Below, in pieces: positions 15,768 to 25,499 of a DNA stretch of 64,000 bases; the stretch's first letter is position 1; every line of letters starts with the position of its first letter. Source of the DNA: a virus. The notes beneath the pieces are model-generated. The model saw only the letters and a program-made list of their open reading frames with translations, was not told where the DNA came from and did no database searches. The position numbers were made by a program, and so were the translations under genes. Location: positions 1 to 64,000 of IMG/VR virus record IMGVR_UViG_3300027730_000009; one strand, 5' to 3'.

Positions 15768-16394
15768 ATGTCATTATACAATGCAAATATCCCGAGTTTT
15801 AAAGGTTTCGTAAGAAAATCTTTTTTTACCAAAAATGAAAGCGATTACAACGATTTTTACAATGTTTATGTTTTTGCAATACAATCAATTTCAGGAAAAA
15901 TTCTAACTTTCCACGTGATGACAGATGACGGTATGGTTAGAAGTAGGATACCACTTTCTGAGGTTTATACAAAAATTCCTACAAATGATATTCCTTTCAA
16001 TTTTAAACAACTTTGGGATTGTTTTAGTGAGAATGTCTCGATAATAGATTACGATTTTTTAGCCTATCACAGGGCTCAAATAGTTCTGAGAGATGGAAAC
16101 AAAGTTTGGGGAACATATATTTTTACTGTTGATTGGTATAACAATCCCTACAGTGATGAACCTTCAGATTACAAATGTGGTCATGTATTTGAATCCGACG
16201 AAGGATATCTTCTTTGTATGCCAAACAACAGGATATTTTGGAAGGATTCCAACTGGGTAACCAAGAAATTACCTGAAGATTTGAAACAATTCAAAGTTGA
16301 TACTGACTTACCTTCGGTGGAAAATCTATCAGATAGATGGGTGACTGAAGATGGTGATTCTTTTTACTATACTATAGAAGAACTAAAAGATTAA
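15768..16394 (+). CDS. Hypothetical protein
   Basis: 208 residues, beta-rich with many aromatics (YNVYVFAIQ, WGTYIFTVDWYNN, GYLLCMPNNRIFWKDSNW). No signal peptide, no tag, no family recognised. Convergent with the tagged gene at 16391 (4-base overlap of the 3' ends). Confidence 0.6.
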   Translation: MSLYNANIPSFKGFVRKSFFTKNESDYNDFYNVYVFAIQSISGKILTFHVMTDDGMVRSRIPLSEVYTKIPTNDIPFNFKQLWDCFSENVSIIDYDFLAYHRAQIVLRDGNKVWGTYIFTVDWYNNPYSDEPSDYKCGHVFESDEGYLLCMPNNRIFWKDSNWVTKKLPEDLKQFKVDTDLPSVENLSDRWVTEDGDSFYYTIEELKD

Positions 16395-17932
16395 AAATAT
16401 CTAATTTTAGCACCCTTCATAAACTTATTATAGTTTGGACCCTTTGTAATAATTTGGTTTCTACCAACCCTTTTGAAATCAATAATACCCGCACCAGTTA
16501 TGGCTTGAAAAAAAGTTGATAGATATCCCCTTGGAACAATTTTACTACCAGTTGAGGTGGATATAAAATCATTATCCTGTTTTTGAAGAATATTTGTCCC
16601 CAAAAAAAAGTCTACTTTGTCGGTTTTTTTTCCTGAATCCAACCAATCAGTAAGTTTTTTGATTAGACCTCTATCTCGGAATTTAAAAGAATATCCCTTA
16701 TTTTCTGTTGGAACCAAAATTTCATTTTGACCAATTAAATTATTCAAAAAGTTTTGATTGCTTCGCACTGTGTAAAATATTCGGTCAAAAAGTTTTCGGA
16801 AAAATACTCTTTTTAACTCCTCAGAGGACTGCCCTATTACATTGTTCAACATAACAAATTCTTTACCCCCCAATTCAATCATATCAACCTTTGGTTCAGT
16901 AACAACAATATTAAAATTACAAACAGACCGGGAACATTTCAGATTTATATCCAAAATGTAGTCTCCAATTATTTTTTCATTTCCGTCCTTATTTTGTAAG
17001 ACTATACATTTAACTTTGGCAGTTGAAGGTTCAATGGTATCTTTGACATTAAAATTAATAATTAAATCGATTGCAGGTTTTCCTGATAACAATTGTTTTT
17101 CAAAACTGACGCCATAATTTTTTGTAAAAATTTCAGATAAAAAAGGGCTTACTCGTTCAAATTTTTCAAAATCAGAATCTATACTTACAAGAGCATCGCC
17201 ATAGGCAGAGGTTAAAAGTTCAATTTCATTTTCACCCATTTCTCGGTCTGTAGCATCGTACCAATTATCAATACCATCATTGTCCCTGTAAAGTGCAACT
17301 TTGTAGAACTTATTTGATGAATCAACACCCTTAGTAATAAAATAATATAGTGAACCAGTTTCGTTGTAATTATCAAAATGAGTTGAAGTTGATTTAGATG
17401 ATGTACACCATCTTGTTCCTGCGCCATAAACACAAGACGCTTCGTATGTCTTTGGTCTTACGACTAAAACCCTTTCGTTTTCATATATCTTTTCAACTTC
17501 TTTTTCACCCTTTTTTTTATTGAATTTTTCGCGAATTTCGTCAGTTTCTTTTAAAAAATAGAATAAATCATTATCGGCATATTTTTTAAATTCTTGGTAC
17601 TTATATTTTTTATTATGTATATCGAAAAATTTGAGAGCCTCCACAAAACGGTCAATTTCATCCCTTTTTTCGATTATGTACCTTTTGGCAATTTCAAAAC
17701 TTAAAGGTTGTATATCTTCCTGAGATATGTTCCAATCGCGATAATAATTTCTTAAAATATCATCCAAATACTTAAAATTGGTATCAATAATAAATAAATC
17801 GGTTATTAGATAATCATAAATTGAACCTAAAGCACCACCACTCAAGTACTCTTTTACCAACTTTTTTTCTGCGAGTATTGGTATAATGTATTTTGATAAA
17901 ATTTCTTCTTTTCTCCCTTCGCTCAGTATCAT
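16391..17932 (-). CDS. Large tagged protein with C-x-YG...TxWC motif
   Basis: 513 residues. The first 22 residues (MILSEGRKEEILSKYIIPIL then AE) are tag-like and end L-A-E. A helical region to about residue 150 is followed by C167-V-Y-G-A-G-T-R-W175-C176-T-S, then F-x-x-Y-x-x-x-G-S-L-Y-Y-F-I, the same motif order as in the tagged proteins at 4832 and 55561. The carboxy half is unassigned. It starts one base after the lysozyme gene's stop, so both should be made together. Confidence 0.6.
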   Translation of the reverse strand: MILSEGRKEEILSKYIIPILAEKKLVKEYLSGGALGSIYDYLITDLFIIDTNFKYLDDILRNYYRDWNISQEDIQPLSFEIAKRYIIEKRDEIDRFVEALKFFDIHNKKYKYQEFKKYADNDLFYFLKETDEIREKFNKKKGEKEVEKIYENERVLVVRPKTYEASCVYGAGTRWCTSSKSTSTHFDNYNETGSLYYFITKGVDSSNKFYKVALYRDNDGIDNWYDATDREMGENEIELLTSAYGDALVSIDSDFEKFERVSPFLSEIFTKNYGVSFEKQLLSGKPAIDLIINFNVKDTIEPSTAKVKCIVLQNKDGNEKIIGDYILDINLKCSRSVCNFNIVVTEPKVDMIELGGKEFVMLNNVIGQSSEELKRVFFRKLFDRIFYTVRSNQNFLNNLIGQNEILVPTENKGYSFKFRDRGLIKKLTDWLDSGKKTDKVDFFLGTNILQKQDNDFISTSTGSKIVPRGYLSTFFQAITGAGIIDFKRVGRNQIITKGPNYNKFMKGAKIRYF

Positions 17933-17933
17933 C

Positions 17934-18689
17934 TTATACCAAATTTGTACCTGTAATTTTTTCGATTTTTTCAGCCGAGGATGAAATCAATTTATTATTA
18001 GAGTTTTTTCTATCTTGTAAACCAATTTTCATTAATTTTTCGGTGTCAGTAACTCCTTTTTCTACTTGCGAATTAATACTCTTAGCAAATTGATTAAACC
18101 ACCCCGGTCCATTCCATGTTGCATAGATAAAATGGGTAAGTAAACCTTCATCACTTTGAACGATTTTTTTAGCCTCAGAAGTCAAATATCTATCAGCAAA
18201 TTTGTTAAAATTGTTTTTAATCATCCGAGAGGCCAAATTCTTCAAAGGACCTTCTAAATTACCCCCCTTGTGAAGCCAAGGCCATTTTTTCGATGCATTA
18301 GCGGCATCAATCAATCCCCAAAATTGTCTACCCTCTGAGGAAGTGTTAATTTCCGCCCCGTGTTTTCTGTCGATACCAAACATAGTTTCACCTGAATCTC
18401 CCATAGAACGACTACCTTTGGGGAATCCTCTACCACCTTTGACCATTATAGGATGGAAATACCCACCTTCGATTTCATCAATGAGTTGTCCTGCAATTTT
18501 TTCAAAGGAACCAATATTGTCCTCTAATTTTTTTGGTTTTTTTTCATCCTCGTCATCGTCTCCAAAAAATATACTTTTTAGTCCTGAAGACATGTAATCA
18601 TATAATGCATCACCCCAAGACTGATTCTGTTCTTGTAGGTTCATTAATTTTTTTTGTCGGAGGATTTCCTCTCTTAATACTTTTTTCAT
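17934..18689 (-). CDS. Tagged lysozyme-like peptidoglycan hydrolase (GH108-type)
   Basis: 251 residues. Tag type B, MKKVLREEILRQKKLMNLQE, ends L-Q-E. After an acidic linker (GDDDEDEKKP) comes a lysozyme-like domain: D-E-I-E74-G-G-Y-F-H-P with the likely catalytic Glu, then G-D-S-G-E-T-M-F-G-I-D (97-107), the DPGGxTxFGI element of GH108/TtsA-type enzymes. The rest (WNGPGWFNQFAKSI) also fits a lysozyme fold. With a head tag and no signal peptide it could be a virion enzyme for entry rather than a classical endolysin (inference). Confidence 0.7.
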   Translation of the reverse strand: MKKVLREEILRQKKLMNLQEQNQSWGDALYDYMSSGLKSIFFGDDDEDEKKPKKLEDNIGSFEKIAGQLIDEIEGGYFHPIMVKGGRGFPKGSRSMGDSGETMFGIDRKHGAEINTSSEGRQFWGLIDAANASKKWPWLHKGGNLEGPLKNLASRMIKNNFNKFADRYLTSEAKKIVQSDEGLLTHFIYATWNGPGWFNQFAKSINSQVEKGVTDTEKLMKIGLQDRKNSNNKLISSSAEKIEKITGTNLV

Positions 18690-18701
18690 AAGATATTATC
18701 A

Positions 18702-18709
18702 TATAAATA
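18702..18709 (-). promoter_or_regulatory. TATTTATA element
   Basis: Minus strand TATTTATA 12 bases before the ATG at 18689. Confidence 0.4.
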
Positions 18710-18720
18710 TCTTTTAGACT

Positions 18721-19923
18721 CTAAACAAACACTTCAGGAATTTCTTCCCAAGAAGTTGTATAATGTTGAGTTTTAAAATCTTGTCTCATTTCCCATTTAT
18801 TTGTTAATGAAACAGGTGGTTGAACGATTTTAATATCTTCGGTAAATAAAGTTGTTTGTGTTTGAGTATCAGGAATTAGATTATGAAAAATTACCCCACA
18901 CTTTTTATACTTTTTACCACTTTCAAATAAGTTTTGAAGATGTGGGAATATTTGGCTCCAAATTTCATCAACATCTTTTGTTTGTTGTTGAAGATATAGT
19001 TGTTTACTCGAGGAATGTTTTTGACCCTTGTGTATGTTACCACTCACAAAAATGGTTACTCGATTTGTTTCCGCGCCACTTTCATCCATTTTTCTCACAC
19101 CATTTTTAATGTAAGTGTACATAGCTTGTGAGATGTCATCAAGTTGGTCAACATCTTGCCCAAATGAACGAGCTGAGGCAATATTTCTTTTGAATTTAGG
19201 TATGGGTTTCACGGGATGACAATACATCCCTAGTATTTCTACTTTTGCTCTAAGCCCATTCACATTAGTCATTTTTTTTACTATGGTATCAGACAACATC
19301 ACAAATTGACCTATCGATTCAACACCACCCTCTTTGAATTTCTTTGACCATTTTCTACCTATTCCCCAAATTTCATCAATAGGTATTTCGTACAAGTCAT
19401 TCCTAAAGTTTTTGAATTCCCAATAACTACAAATCCCTTTATAGGAAGGTTGTTTTTTGGCAATATGAGAAGTTAACTTCGCCAAAGTTTTGTTGGGACC
19501 TACGCCAATAGATACCGGTATACCTACTCGTTGTTTGACCTCATATTGAATTAGTTCCAAAGTTGGTATTAATTCTTTATCGGGGATATTTGAGAAATCA
19601 ACAAAAGCCTCATCTATGGAATAAACTTCAACCTGTTTAGAATACTCTTTAATGACCGCCATCACTCGGTCTGACATATCACCATAAAGATTGTAATTTG
19701 ATGAGTAAACACAAAAACGATGTTCTTCCATGAAGTCTCTTCTTTGGAAAAAAGGTTCCCCCATTTTAATACCCAAATCTTTAGCTTCTTGACTTCGAGC
19801 AATTACACACCCATCGTTGTTTGAAAGTACAACTGTTGGTCTCCCAATTGAAATTGGATTAAATACCCTTTCACAACTTACATAGAAATTGTTCGCATCA
19901 ATAATGCCAATCTTTCGGTCCAT
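18721..19923 (-). CDS. umuC: Y-family DNA polymerase, UmuC-like
   Basis: 400 residues, close to the usual UmuC length. Catalytic-core motifs: [14 protein letters not shown] at the start (first Asp), [11 protein letters not shown] near residue 100 (Asp-Glu pair), then [19 protein letters not shown] and a helix-hairpin region ([12 protein letters not shown]). It synthesises past DNA lesions. It forms a unit with the UmuD-like gene at 20026 and a possible membrane micropeptide between them. Confidence 0.92.
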   Translation of the reverse strand: MDRKIGIIDANNFYVSCERVFNPISIGRPTVVLSNNDGCVIARSQEAKDLGIKMGEPFFQRRDFMEEHRFCVYSSNYNLYGDMSDRVMAVIKEYSKQVEVYSIDEAFVDFSNIPDKELIPTLELIQYEVKQRVGIPVSIGVGPNKTLAKLTSHIAKKQPSYKGICSYWEFKNFRNDLYEIPIDEIWGIGRKWSKKFKEGGVESIGQFVMLSDTIVKKMTNVNGLRAKVEILGMYCHPVKPIPKFKRNIASARSFGQDVDQLDDISQAMYTYIKNGVRKMDESGAETNRVTIFVSGNIHKGQKHSSSKQLYLQQQTKDVDEIWSQIFPHLQNLFESGKKYKKCGVIFHNLIPDTQTQTTLFTEDIKIVQPPVSLTNKWEMRQDFKTQHYTTSWEEIPEVFV

Positions 19924-19943
19924 TTATTTTATTTTGATGTAAT

Positions 19944-20024
19944 TCAATTTTTATTGTTAGATTTTTTCACATTGTGATTAATCTCAAGTAATAAAAATAT
20001 AACAATAATTCCAATAATAATCAT
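19944..20024 (-). CDS. Possible 26-residue membrane peptide
   Basis: ATG at 20024, one base after the umuD-like stop; MIIIGIIVIFLLLEINHNVK then KSNNKN and a stop. One hydrophobic helix and a basic tail. Supported only by position and composition. Confidence 0.35.
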   Translation of the reverse strand: MIIIGIIVIFLLLEINHNVKKSNNKN

Positions 20025-20025
20025 C

Positions 20026-20343
20026 TCATTTTTTCTTTAAGACCCACGAAACTTTACCCCATAAATTGGTTTGACCTTCGTATGGTCTGATTTTAAAACA
20101 TAGTTTATCTGTTAACACAACAAGGTCCCCGTCTTGGGGTGAAAGTGACCTATCAATAACCAATACATCGTTGGTTTCAACACCAAGAGTTTTGGGTCCT
20201 TTATACCTAAAATAAAATGTGGAATACACATCCCCAACAATTAAATCATTGAGGTCTAATCTTTTATCCACATAGCTCTCTGCGGGTGAAGCAAACCCAG
20301 TTGTCTGAGATTTTATCTTAAGTGTTGTGTCCGCAAAATTCAT
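20026..20343 (-). CDS. umuD: UmuD-like protein lacking the catalytic serine
   Basis: 105 residues, collinear with UmuD: TGFASPAESYVDKRLDLNDL (15-34) aligns to the UmuD CGFPSPAADYVEQRIDLNQL region, then LVIDRSLSPQDGDLVVL. The usual G-D-S-M with the nucleophile is replaced by G-P-K-T (49-52), and the Cys of the Cys-Gly cleavage site is Thr; the Lys of the dyad may survive (K84). The protein is short at the amino end. It is therefore probably a non-cleaving, UmuD'-like partner of the polymerase. Confidence 0.8.
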   Translation of the reverse strand: MNFADTTLKIKSQTTGFASPAESYVDKRLDLNDLIVGDVYSTFYFRYKGPKTLGVETNDVLVIDRSLSPQDGDLVVLTDKLCFKIRPYEGQTNLWGKVSWVLKKK

Positions 20344-20347
20344 ACTT

Positions 20348-20379
20348 CAAAGATACAAAAAACATATTATAGAAACAAA
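20348..20379 (-). promoter_or_regulatory. Bacteroidota-type promoter for the UmuDC unit
   Basis: Minus strand TTTG (20379-20376), 20 bases, TATCTTTG (20355-20348), immediately before the ATG at 20343, giving a nearly leaderless message. Confidence 0.7.
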
Positions 20380-20436
20380 TATAGAACTATTTATATTTGT
20401 AGAAAATTATGGATAGTGGCCGACAAAAACATAATT

Positions 20437-20712
20437 ATGAAAAAATCAGTACAAAAGATTTTGTCAAATCTTTTAAAAAAAAGTCCTGCGTTTAAAGATA
20501 TCGATTCAATTTCACTAAATTTTATTTTCAGCTCACCGGTTAAAACCGCAATGTGTGATTGGGTTTACGGTGTTGACATTAAAACGAAAACACCTGAAGT
20601 CAACCAAGGTGAGATATCTTATGTTATTACACAAACCATAACTAAAACAATGTCTCTACTTAGCAAAGATACATTGTGTGCTACAGATATTAAGTTCGAA
20701 TCAGCTTATTGA
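20437..20712 (+). CDS. Hypothetical small protein
   Basis: 91 residues from the ATG at 20437 (an in-frame GTG at 20416 is the alternative). Amino-terminal helix MKKSVQKILSNLLKKS, then strands (SISLNFIFSS, ISYVITQTITKTM). A TATTTATA element lies at 20388. No family recognised. Its 3' end overlaps the convergent mutase gene by 23 bases. Confidence 0.5.
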   Translation: MKKSVQKILSNLLKKSPAFKDIDSISLNFIFSSPVKTAMCDWVYGVDIKTKTPEVNQGEISYVITQTITKTMSLLSKDTLCATDIKFESAY

Positions 20713-21802
20713 CCGTTGTTAAGGCTTGACCAATCACTTGATGCATGTCATAGTACATATAAGTCCCAAGTCTACCACCAAAGATGTATTTTAAAGAAGT
20801 TTCACCGAGTTCTTTATACTTCCTATACATTTCTGAATTAATCTCATCTCGTATGGGATAATAGGGTTCGTTATCACCCGTATAATCACATGGAAACTCC
20901 TTACTTACATAAGTTCTTTTTTGATTTTGATTGTCAAAATACTTGTGTTCGATAATCCGTGTATAAGGAGTTTCATCATCAGTGTAATTAACCACAGGAT
21001 GTCCTTGAAAACTTTCAGTATGCATGTAGGTATTTTCCCACTCAAGACTTCTATATTCCAATTTACCAAATTCATAGTCAAAGAACTCATCAATAGGTCC
21101 TGTGTAGATAATCTTATCCGATATGGATTCATAGTAATCTCTTTTTTCAAAGAAATTCGTGCCTAAGTGAACTTCAATACCACTGAGAAGTTTTTCGAAG
21201 ATTTGTGTGTAACCACCAACTGGTATACCTTGGTATTTGTCATTAAAATAATTGTTATCCCAAGTGAATCTAACGGGTAATCTTTTGATAATTGATGCTG
21301 GTAGTTCTGTGCACTTTTTACCCCATTGTTTTTCAGTATACCCTTTGATAAGTTTAAAATAGATGTCATCACCAACCATTGAACGAGCTTGTTCTTCCAA
21401 GTTAGTGATGGCACCTTTATATTTTTGACTCTCAATTTTTGCTTTAGCTTCCTCAGGAGTTTTTACTCCCCACAATTGATGGAATGTCCACATATTGAAT
21501 GGGAGAGAATATAACTCATCGTTATAATTTGCTATAGGTGAATTGACAAATTGTCGGAATTCCGCAAATTGATTCACCCATTCCCATATGTCTTTATCCG
21601 AGGTATGAAAAATGTGAGCTCCATATCTGTGAATATGAATTCCATCCAAGTTTTCGGTGTAGCAGTTTCCTCCAATGGTTAAACGCTTGTCTATTACCAA
21701 ACACTTGAACTTTTTTGATAGTTCATATGCACAAGTGGCCCCGAATAAACCGGAGCCCACAATTATGTAATCGTATTTTTTATGTAAAGGAGAAAGTAAC
21801 AC
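20690..21802 (-). CDS. glf: UDP-galactopyranose mutase
   Basis: 370 residues, full length for Glf. FAD-binding Rossmann motif YIIVGSGLFGATCAYELSKK near the start, then IDKRLTIGGNCYTEN and HRYGAHIFHT, all diagnostic; near the end YIFGGRLGTYMYYDMHQVIG. It interconverts UDP-galactopyranose and UDP-galactofuranose. The only workable start is a GTG at 21802, which overlaps the glycosyltransferase stop by 23 bases. With the two glycosyltransferases it could add Galf-type sugars to phage or host surface glycans. Confidence 0.95.
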   Translation of the reverse strand: MLLSPLHKKYDYIIVGSGLFGATCAYELSKKFKCLVIDKRLTIGGNCYTENLDGIHIHRYGAHIFHTSDKDIWEWVNQFAEFRQFVNSPIANYNDELYSLPFNMWTFHQLWGVKTPEEAKAKIESQKYKGAITNLEEQARSMVGDDIYFKLIKGYTEKQWGKKCTELPASIIKRLPVRFTWDNNYFNDKYQGIPVGGYTQIFEKLLSGIEVHLGTNFFEKRDYYESISDKIIYTGPIDEFFDYEFGKLEYRSLEWENTYMHTESFQGHPVVNYTDDETPYTRIIEHKYFDNQNQKRTYVSKEFPCDYTGDNEPYYPIRDEINSEMYRKYKELGETSLKYIFGGRLGTYMYYDMHQVIGQALTTVNKLIRT

Positions 21803-22940
21803 CTTCGTTTTTGATTATAGGTTCAGTCAACTTACGAGTTAGTCTATCTTTCCATTCATTTAACTCTTTTTTACCTGTGTCTAAGTAACATCGGTCTTCA
21901 ATCAAAAAACAATATGTTGGAAAAGGATTTTTTCTTTCAGGATTCATCATTTGATTTACCAAATCAAGAGCCTCTTGAGTTCGATTATTATCCTCTAAGA
22001 AGAAAGCGTGGTACATAAGGTGTTCATTTCTACCAGGTGCGAATTGTTCCGCTTGATTCCATGATTTTTCGGCTTCTTCATGTTCACCTCGGAATGAGTA
22101 TGCCGAACCCATCAACAAAAATGTTGTATATGACATCTCATCGATTCGTGCAGGTTTTCCTGTTTCCCAATAGTTGTGTGATACTCTTAGAAAATGATTA
22201 AAATAAAAAATTGCCCTTCGCGCATATTCATCAGAGTGGTCTTTACCGAACGGTAACTCGTTAGGATTACCATAACAATCTGAATAACTTTTACCCACAT
22301 ACCACAAATGGTAATGGTCTTCTAATACGGTGTTACCAACGACTTTATCGATTTCTAATTCGAGAGCATCTCGTAGAAATTTACGAGGAGCCGCCCATGT
22401 TTGTCCATCGTTGGTCACAATGTGACGGAAACTTTCAGGTAGAACTCTTCTTTCGAAATCTTCACCAACTTCGGGTAAGTGAATTGTTTCGTGTCGTTTA
22501 TCATGTTGAAAGAACCAAGGACGATTGGCATTCCACAACCATGTGCGGTAGTATCTTGTATTAAAACTTCTAACAATAATATTCCAAGAGTCCACTTCCA
22601 TATTTTCTAATAAAGTCCAATCGAAATCTTCATCGATTTCAAGTCTTTCATCAGCATCCATTCGAATAATCCAATCACAACCATGGTCAGTCTTTAAACA
22701 AGTTTGAAGTGCATGGTCTCTGTTCCAACCAGGAAATTGCCATTCGATTTCATAAAGAAATCCTGGTATATTTTTTTCTTTAAAGAAATTTCTGATAATT
22801 TCTTGTGTTCCATCAGTTGAACCATTATCCTGTATTACCCAATAATCAACATGTTGATATACTGAGTCTAACATTCGAGTGATGGTACGCGCCTCATTGG
22901 CGACCATAGCATTTAATACAATTTTAGTTTTTTTATTCAT
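21780..22940 (-). CDS. Glycosyltransferase family 2 with TPR-like tail
   Basis: 386 residues. The GT-A start KIVLNAMVANEARTITRMLD, IQDNGSTDGTQEIIRNF and D-W-I-I-R-M-D-A-D-E (the metal-binding D-x-D) are typical of GT2 enzymes of the SunS/TPR type. The last ~120 residues contain TPR-like helices (YSFRGEHEEAEKSWNQAEQF). Overlaps the upstream glycosyltransferase by 8 bases. Confidence 0.85.
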   Translation of the reverse strand: MNKKTKIVLNAMVANEARTITRMLDSVYQHVDYWVIQDNGSTDGTQEIIRNFFKEKNIPGFLYEIEWQFPGWNRDHALQTCLKTDHGCDWIIRMDADERLEIDEDFDWTLLENMEVDSWNIIVRSFNTRYYRTWLWNANRPWFFQHDKRHETIHLPEVGEDFERRVLPESFRHIVTNDGQTWAAPRKFLRDALELEIDKVVGNTVLEDHYHLWYVGKSYSDCYGNPNELPFGKDHSDEYARRAIFYFNHFLRVSHNYWETGKPARIDEMSYTTFLLMGSAYSFRGEHEEAEKSWNQAEQFAPGRNEHLMYHAFFLEDNNRTQEALDLVNQMMNPERKNPFPTYCFLIEDRCYLDTGKKELNEWKDRLTRKLTEPIIKNEGVTFSFT

Positions 22941-24180
22941 AGATATAATTCATTATTTGTTCTTCTTCGAAGTATTTTCTTATGGGCACACTATTTTGGA
23001 ATTTCTGAGAGTGCCCAGCCTCTTCATCCCAATTCCAATCATGAAATCCTAATTCCTTAATTCTTTCATGAATCCTTTTATCGTAATGGTCTCGAATTAG
23101 TCGGGCTCTACGATTAATGTCTTGAGAGTTGTTATCTACAGTACTGTTTCTATTGTTTTTCTGTAGGTAAAGAACTTTCTTGACATGAATCATTCGGGTA
23201 TAAAGGAATGTTTTAATAGAAATTTCTAAGTCATCGGCAACAGGTATCGCCTTATTATGACCACCAATTTGGTGGTAAACTTCCCTTTTCCACATTTTCA
23301 CATGGTTTGGCATTGATATATTAAAACGAATACTCAATGGGTTAACATCAGGGTAGTGGTGTGCCAGTATTTTTTCACCGTCAACTTCAACCCATGTGTG
23401 TCCCGCATAACCAAAATCAAAATAATTGTCCTCTCTTGCGTACCAATTACCTGACCAATCATGGTCATAATACTTCATTTCACCGTCTTCGTAAGACTCA
23501 GAACAATCACTATACAAGAACCCTGCATCTGAAAATTTATTTATTGCCTCATTTGAAATCTCCAACGCATTGGAAACCAAATGGTCGTCGTGGTCAAGTT
23601 CAACTAACCAATCACCATCACACATCATAGCCGCTCGGTGTTTTGCCAATCCAACATTTCCACCAGTCAATGGGTATAATCTGAAAGGTTTGACTCGGTA
23701 ATCTTTTGCCGCAATATCTTGTATTAATCTCCATGTCACATCATCGGGTGAATCATCTAAAACAATCCACTCCCAATTAGTATTTGTCTGATTCTTCAAG
23801 GATTCGTAAGCCCTGACGATTCTTTCATTGGTTTTGTAAGTTGGAGTGAAAATAGAAAATCTTGGTCTCGGAAACTCGCAATGTCTAAAAACACTTTGAC
23901 AAACGATGATATTTGCAATGACCAAGTCAGGTAACATTTCATCCGCATGAACATGAATTTTTTTCAAATGAAAATGAGGAATTTCAATTTCTTCGCCAAT
24001 TGATAATATTATATCAGGTCTATATCGCGTATAATCTTCCACCACTTTTCCTGTGTATGGTAATGAATATAAGTTTACTTCATCGTGGAGATATTCTTCC
24101 CAATAGATATCAGAAAAAAGAATTGTGTCCCCCAATTTATGCCAACCATAAACTATAGCAGATGGTTTTTTTGTGTTCAT
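22933..24180 (-). CDS. Glycosyltransferase family 2, with amino-terminal extension
   Basis: 415 residues. The first ~115 form a separate small domain (SAIVYGWHKLGDTILFSD). The GT-A domain starts at FSIFTPTYKTNERIVRAYES, with W-I-V-L-D-D-S-P-D-D and WLVELDHDDHL holding the D-x-D. First gene of a three-gene sugar operon with glf. Target sugar and acceptor are unknown. Confidence 0.85.
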   Translation of the reverse strand: MNTKKPSAIVYGWHKLGDTILFSDIYWEEYLHDEVNLYSLPYTGKVVEDYTRYRPDIILSIGEEIEIPHFHLKKIHVHADEMLPDLVIANIIVCQSVFRHCEFPRPRFSIFTPTYKTNERIVRAYESLKNQTNTNWEWIVLDDSPDDVTWRLIQDIAAKDYRVKPFRLYPLTGGNVGLAKHRAAMMCDGDWLVELDHDDHLVSNALEISNEAINKFSDAGFLYSDCSESYEDGEMKYYDHDWSGNWYAREDNYFDFGYAGHTWVEVDGEKILAHHYPDVNPLSIRFNISMPNHVKMWKREVYHQIGGHNKAIPVADDLEISIKTFLYTRMIHVKKVLYLQKNNRNSTVDNNSQDINRRARLIRDHYDKRIHERIKELGFHDWNWDEEAGHSQKFQNSVPIRKYFEEEQIMNYIYE

Positions 24181-24215
24181 AGTAAAAATATAGTTATTTA
24201 AACTTTTTTGTCAAT

Positions 24216-24626
24216 TTATACTCTTCGACATGCCCCGTCACATGTTTGTCCTGCCCCTTCGACATAACCAATTCTCATATCAATTGGAGTACTTCTTTTA
24301 TATGAGGTTTCTCTACCACAAATAACACAAACATCAAATTCGTTTTGTTGGTTTAACACACATTGCATGTGTTCTGTACCCACTAAATGTTCCGAAGACA
24401 ATCTGTATGTATTTTCACCACAAATTGAACAAGTTTGCATCATTGATTCCGCGTTGATAATAGATTTTACTAATCCGTCTTCACCGATTACCAAACCCAC
24501 ATGTTCATCAAAGTTTTGATTAATGTCTTTTTCATAAAGTTCCCAATATCTTTGTCTAACCAACTTACCCAATTCGTAATCATTAGGGTTGGATAGAATT
24601 TCTTGTTTTGTAACTCTTACATCCAT
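24216..24626 (-). CDS. Zinc-ribbon-like hypothetical protein
   Basis: 136 residues. Three Cys pairs: CSICGENTYRLSSEHLVGTE (86 onward), CVICGRE and CDGAC at the end, with nearby His, so it probably holds one or two zinc ions. The amino part is helical (LGKLVRQRYWELYEKDI). No family recognised. Confidence 0.6.
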   Translation of the reverse strand: MDVRVTKQEILSNPNDYELGKLVRQRYWELYEKDINQNFDEHVGLVIGEDGLVKSIINAESMMQTCSICGENTYRLSSEHLVGTEHMQCVLNQQNEFDVCVICGRETSYKRSTPIDMRIGYVEGAGQTCDGACRRV

Positions 24627-24690
24627 TTTTTTATTTAAATGTAAAAATCAAGCTACAAAAGTGAAACATTACATGAATTTATTTTACTTA

Positions 24691-24698
24691 TATTTATA
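24691..24698 (+). promoter_or_regulatory. TATTTATA element
   Basis: Plus strand TATTTATA 11 bases before the ATG at 24710. Confidence 0.4.
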
Positions 24699-24709
24699 GA
24701 TTATTCATT

Positions 24710-25495
24710 ATGACTAACGAAAAACTTTATATCATAGCCAAAAAATTAGTTTCTTTTTTTCCCTCAGGGGAAAATATGGAAACTTTTTTAGAACGATTCA
24801 AGTATTTGTATACTAAACAAAATGAGTTTTTCTCTCTTTTTGATGAAGAAAGTATTTTCAAATTATTTGTTTTCATTTATCAGTTGACTCAAGTAGATTC
24901 AAATTTGGATTTAAACTATCTTATTTTAAAAACCGAAGAAACTAAAATAGTTTTAACCTTTTACACCTCTTACACCGATGTTTTTGATACTTGCTCTGCA
25001 TGTGGTGGTGACGGCGAAGTAAACTGTGATTATTGTGATGGTATTGGTGAATATGAATGTTCTGAATGTGATGGTACTGGAGAAATCGATGGTGAACCGT
25101 GTTCAACTTGTCAAGGGGGTGGAGAAGTTGGATGTGATTATTGTGGTGGGGATGGTTCTATTAGTTGTGATACTTGTGATGAAAATGGTGAAGAAGAAGA
25201 TTGGCAAGAAAAAAGTATTGAAGTATATTTCGAAATATCAGATGATGCTCAAGTTAATTCAGAATTGAACGATTATGAAGGTACTACAACTCCACTTTCT
25301 AACGTATTTGAAAACCGATTGAAAGTGTTGAAGGAGTATGATGTAACAGTAAGGACTGAAACTTTTCTTCAGTTTGAAAGTGATGAAAAGTTTGTTAAGC
25401 AAATTTTTAACCGACCAAAAAATAAAGGGATGATTTTACAAGGGATAATTTCATATTCGGAGTTTCCCACCCCTCTTTATTTTTCAAATATGTAA
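24710..25495 (+). CDS. Protein with DnaJ-type CxxCxGxG zinc-finger array
   Basis: 261 residues. Between about 98 and 162 there are six C-x-x-C units (CSACGGDGE, CDYCDGIGE, CSECDGTGE, CSTCQGGGE, CDYCGGDGS, CDTCDENGE), the repeat of the DnaJ cysteine-rich domain, but no J domain. The flanks (MTNEKLYIIAKKLVSFFPSG, and a beta-rich tail) are unassigned. It may bind unfolded protein or nucleic acid, perhaps helping fibre or head assembly. Confidence 0.7.
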   Translation: MTNEKLYIIAKKLVSFFPSGENMETFLERFKYLYTKQNEFFSLFDEESIFKLFVFIYQLTQVDSNLDLNYLILKTEETKIVLTFYTSYTDVFDTCSACGGDGEVNCDYCDGIGEYECSECDGTGEIDGEPCSTCQGGGEVGCDYCGGDGSISCDTCDENGEEEDWQEKSIEVYFEISDDAQVNSELNDYEGTTTPLSNVFENRLKVLKEYDVTVRTETFLQFESDEKFVKQIFNRPKNKGMILQGIISYSEFPTPLYFSNM

Positions 25496-25499
25496 TAAA

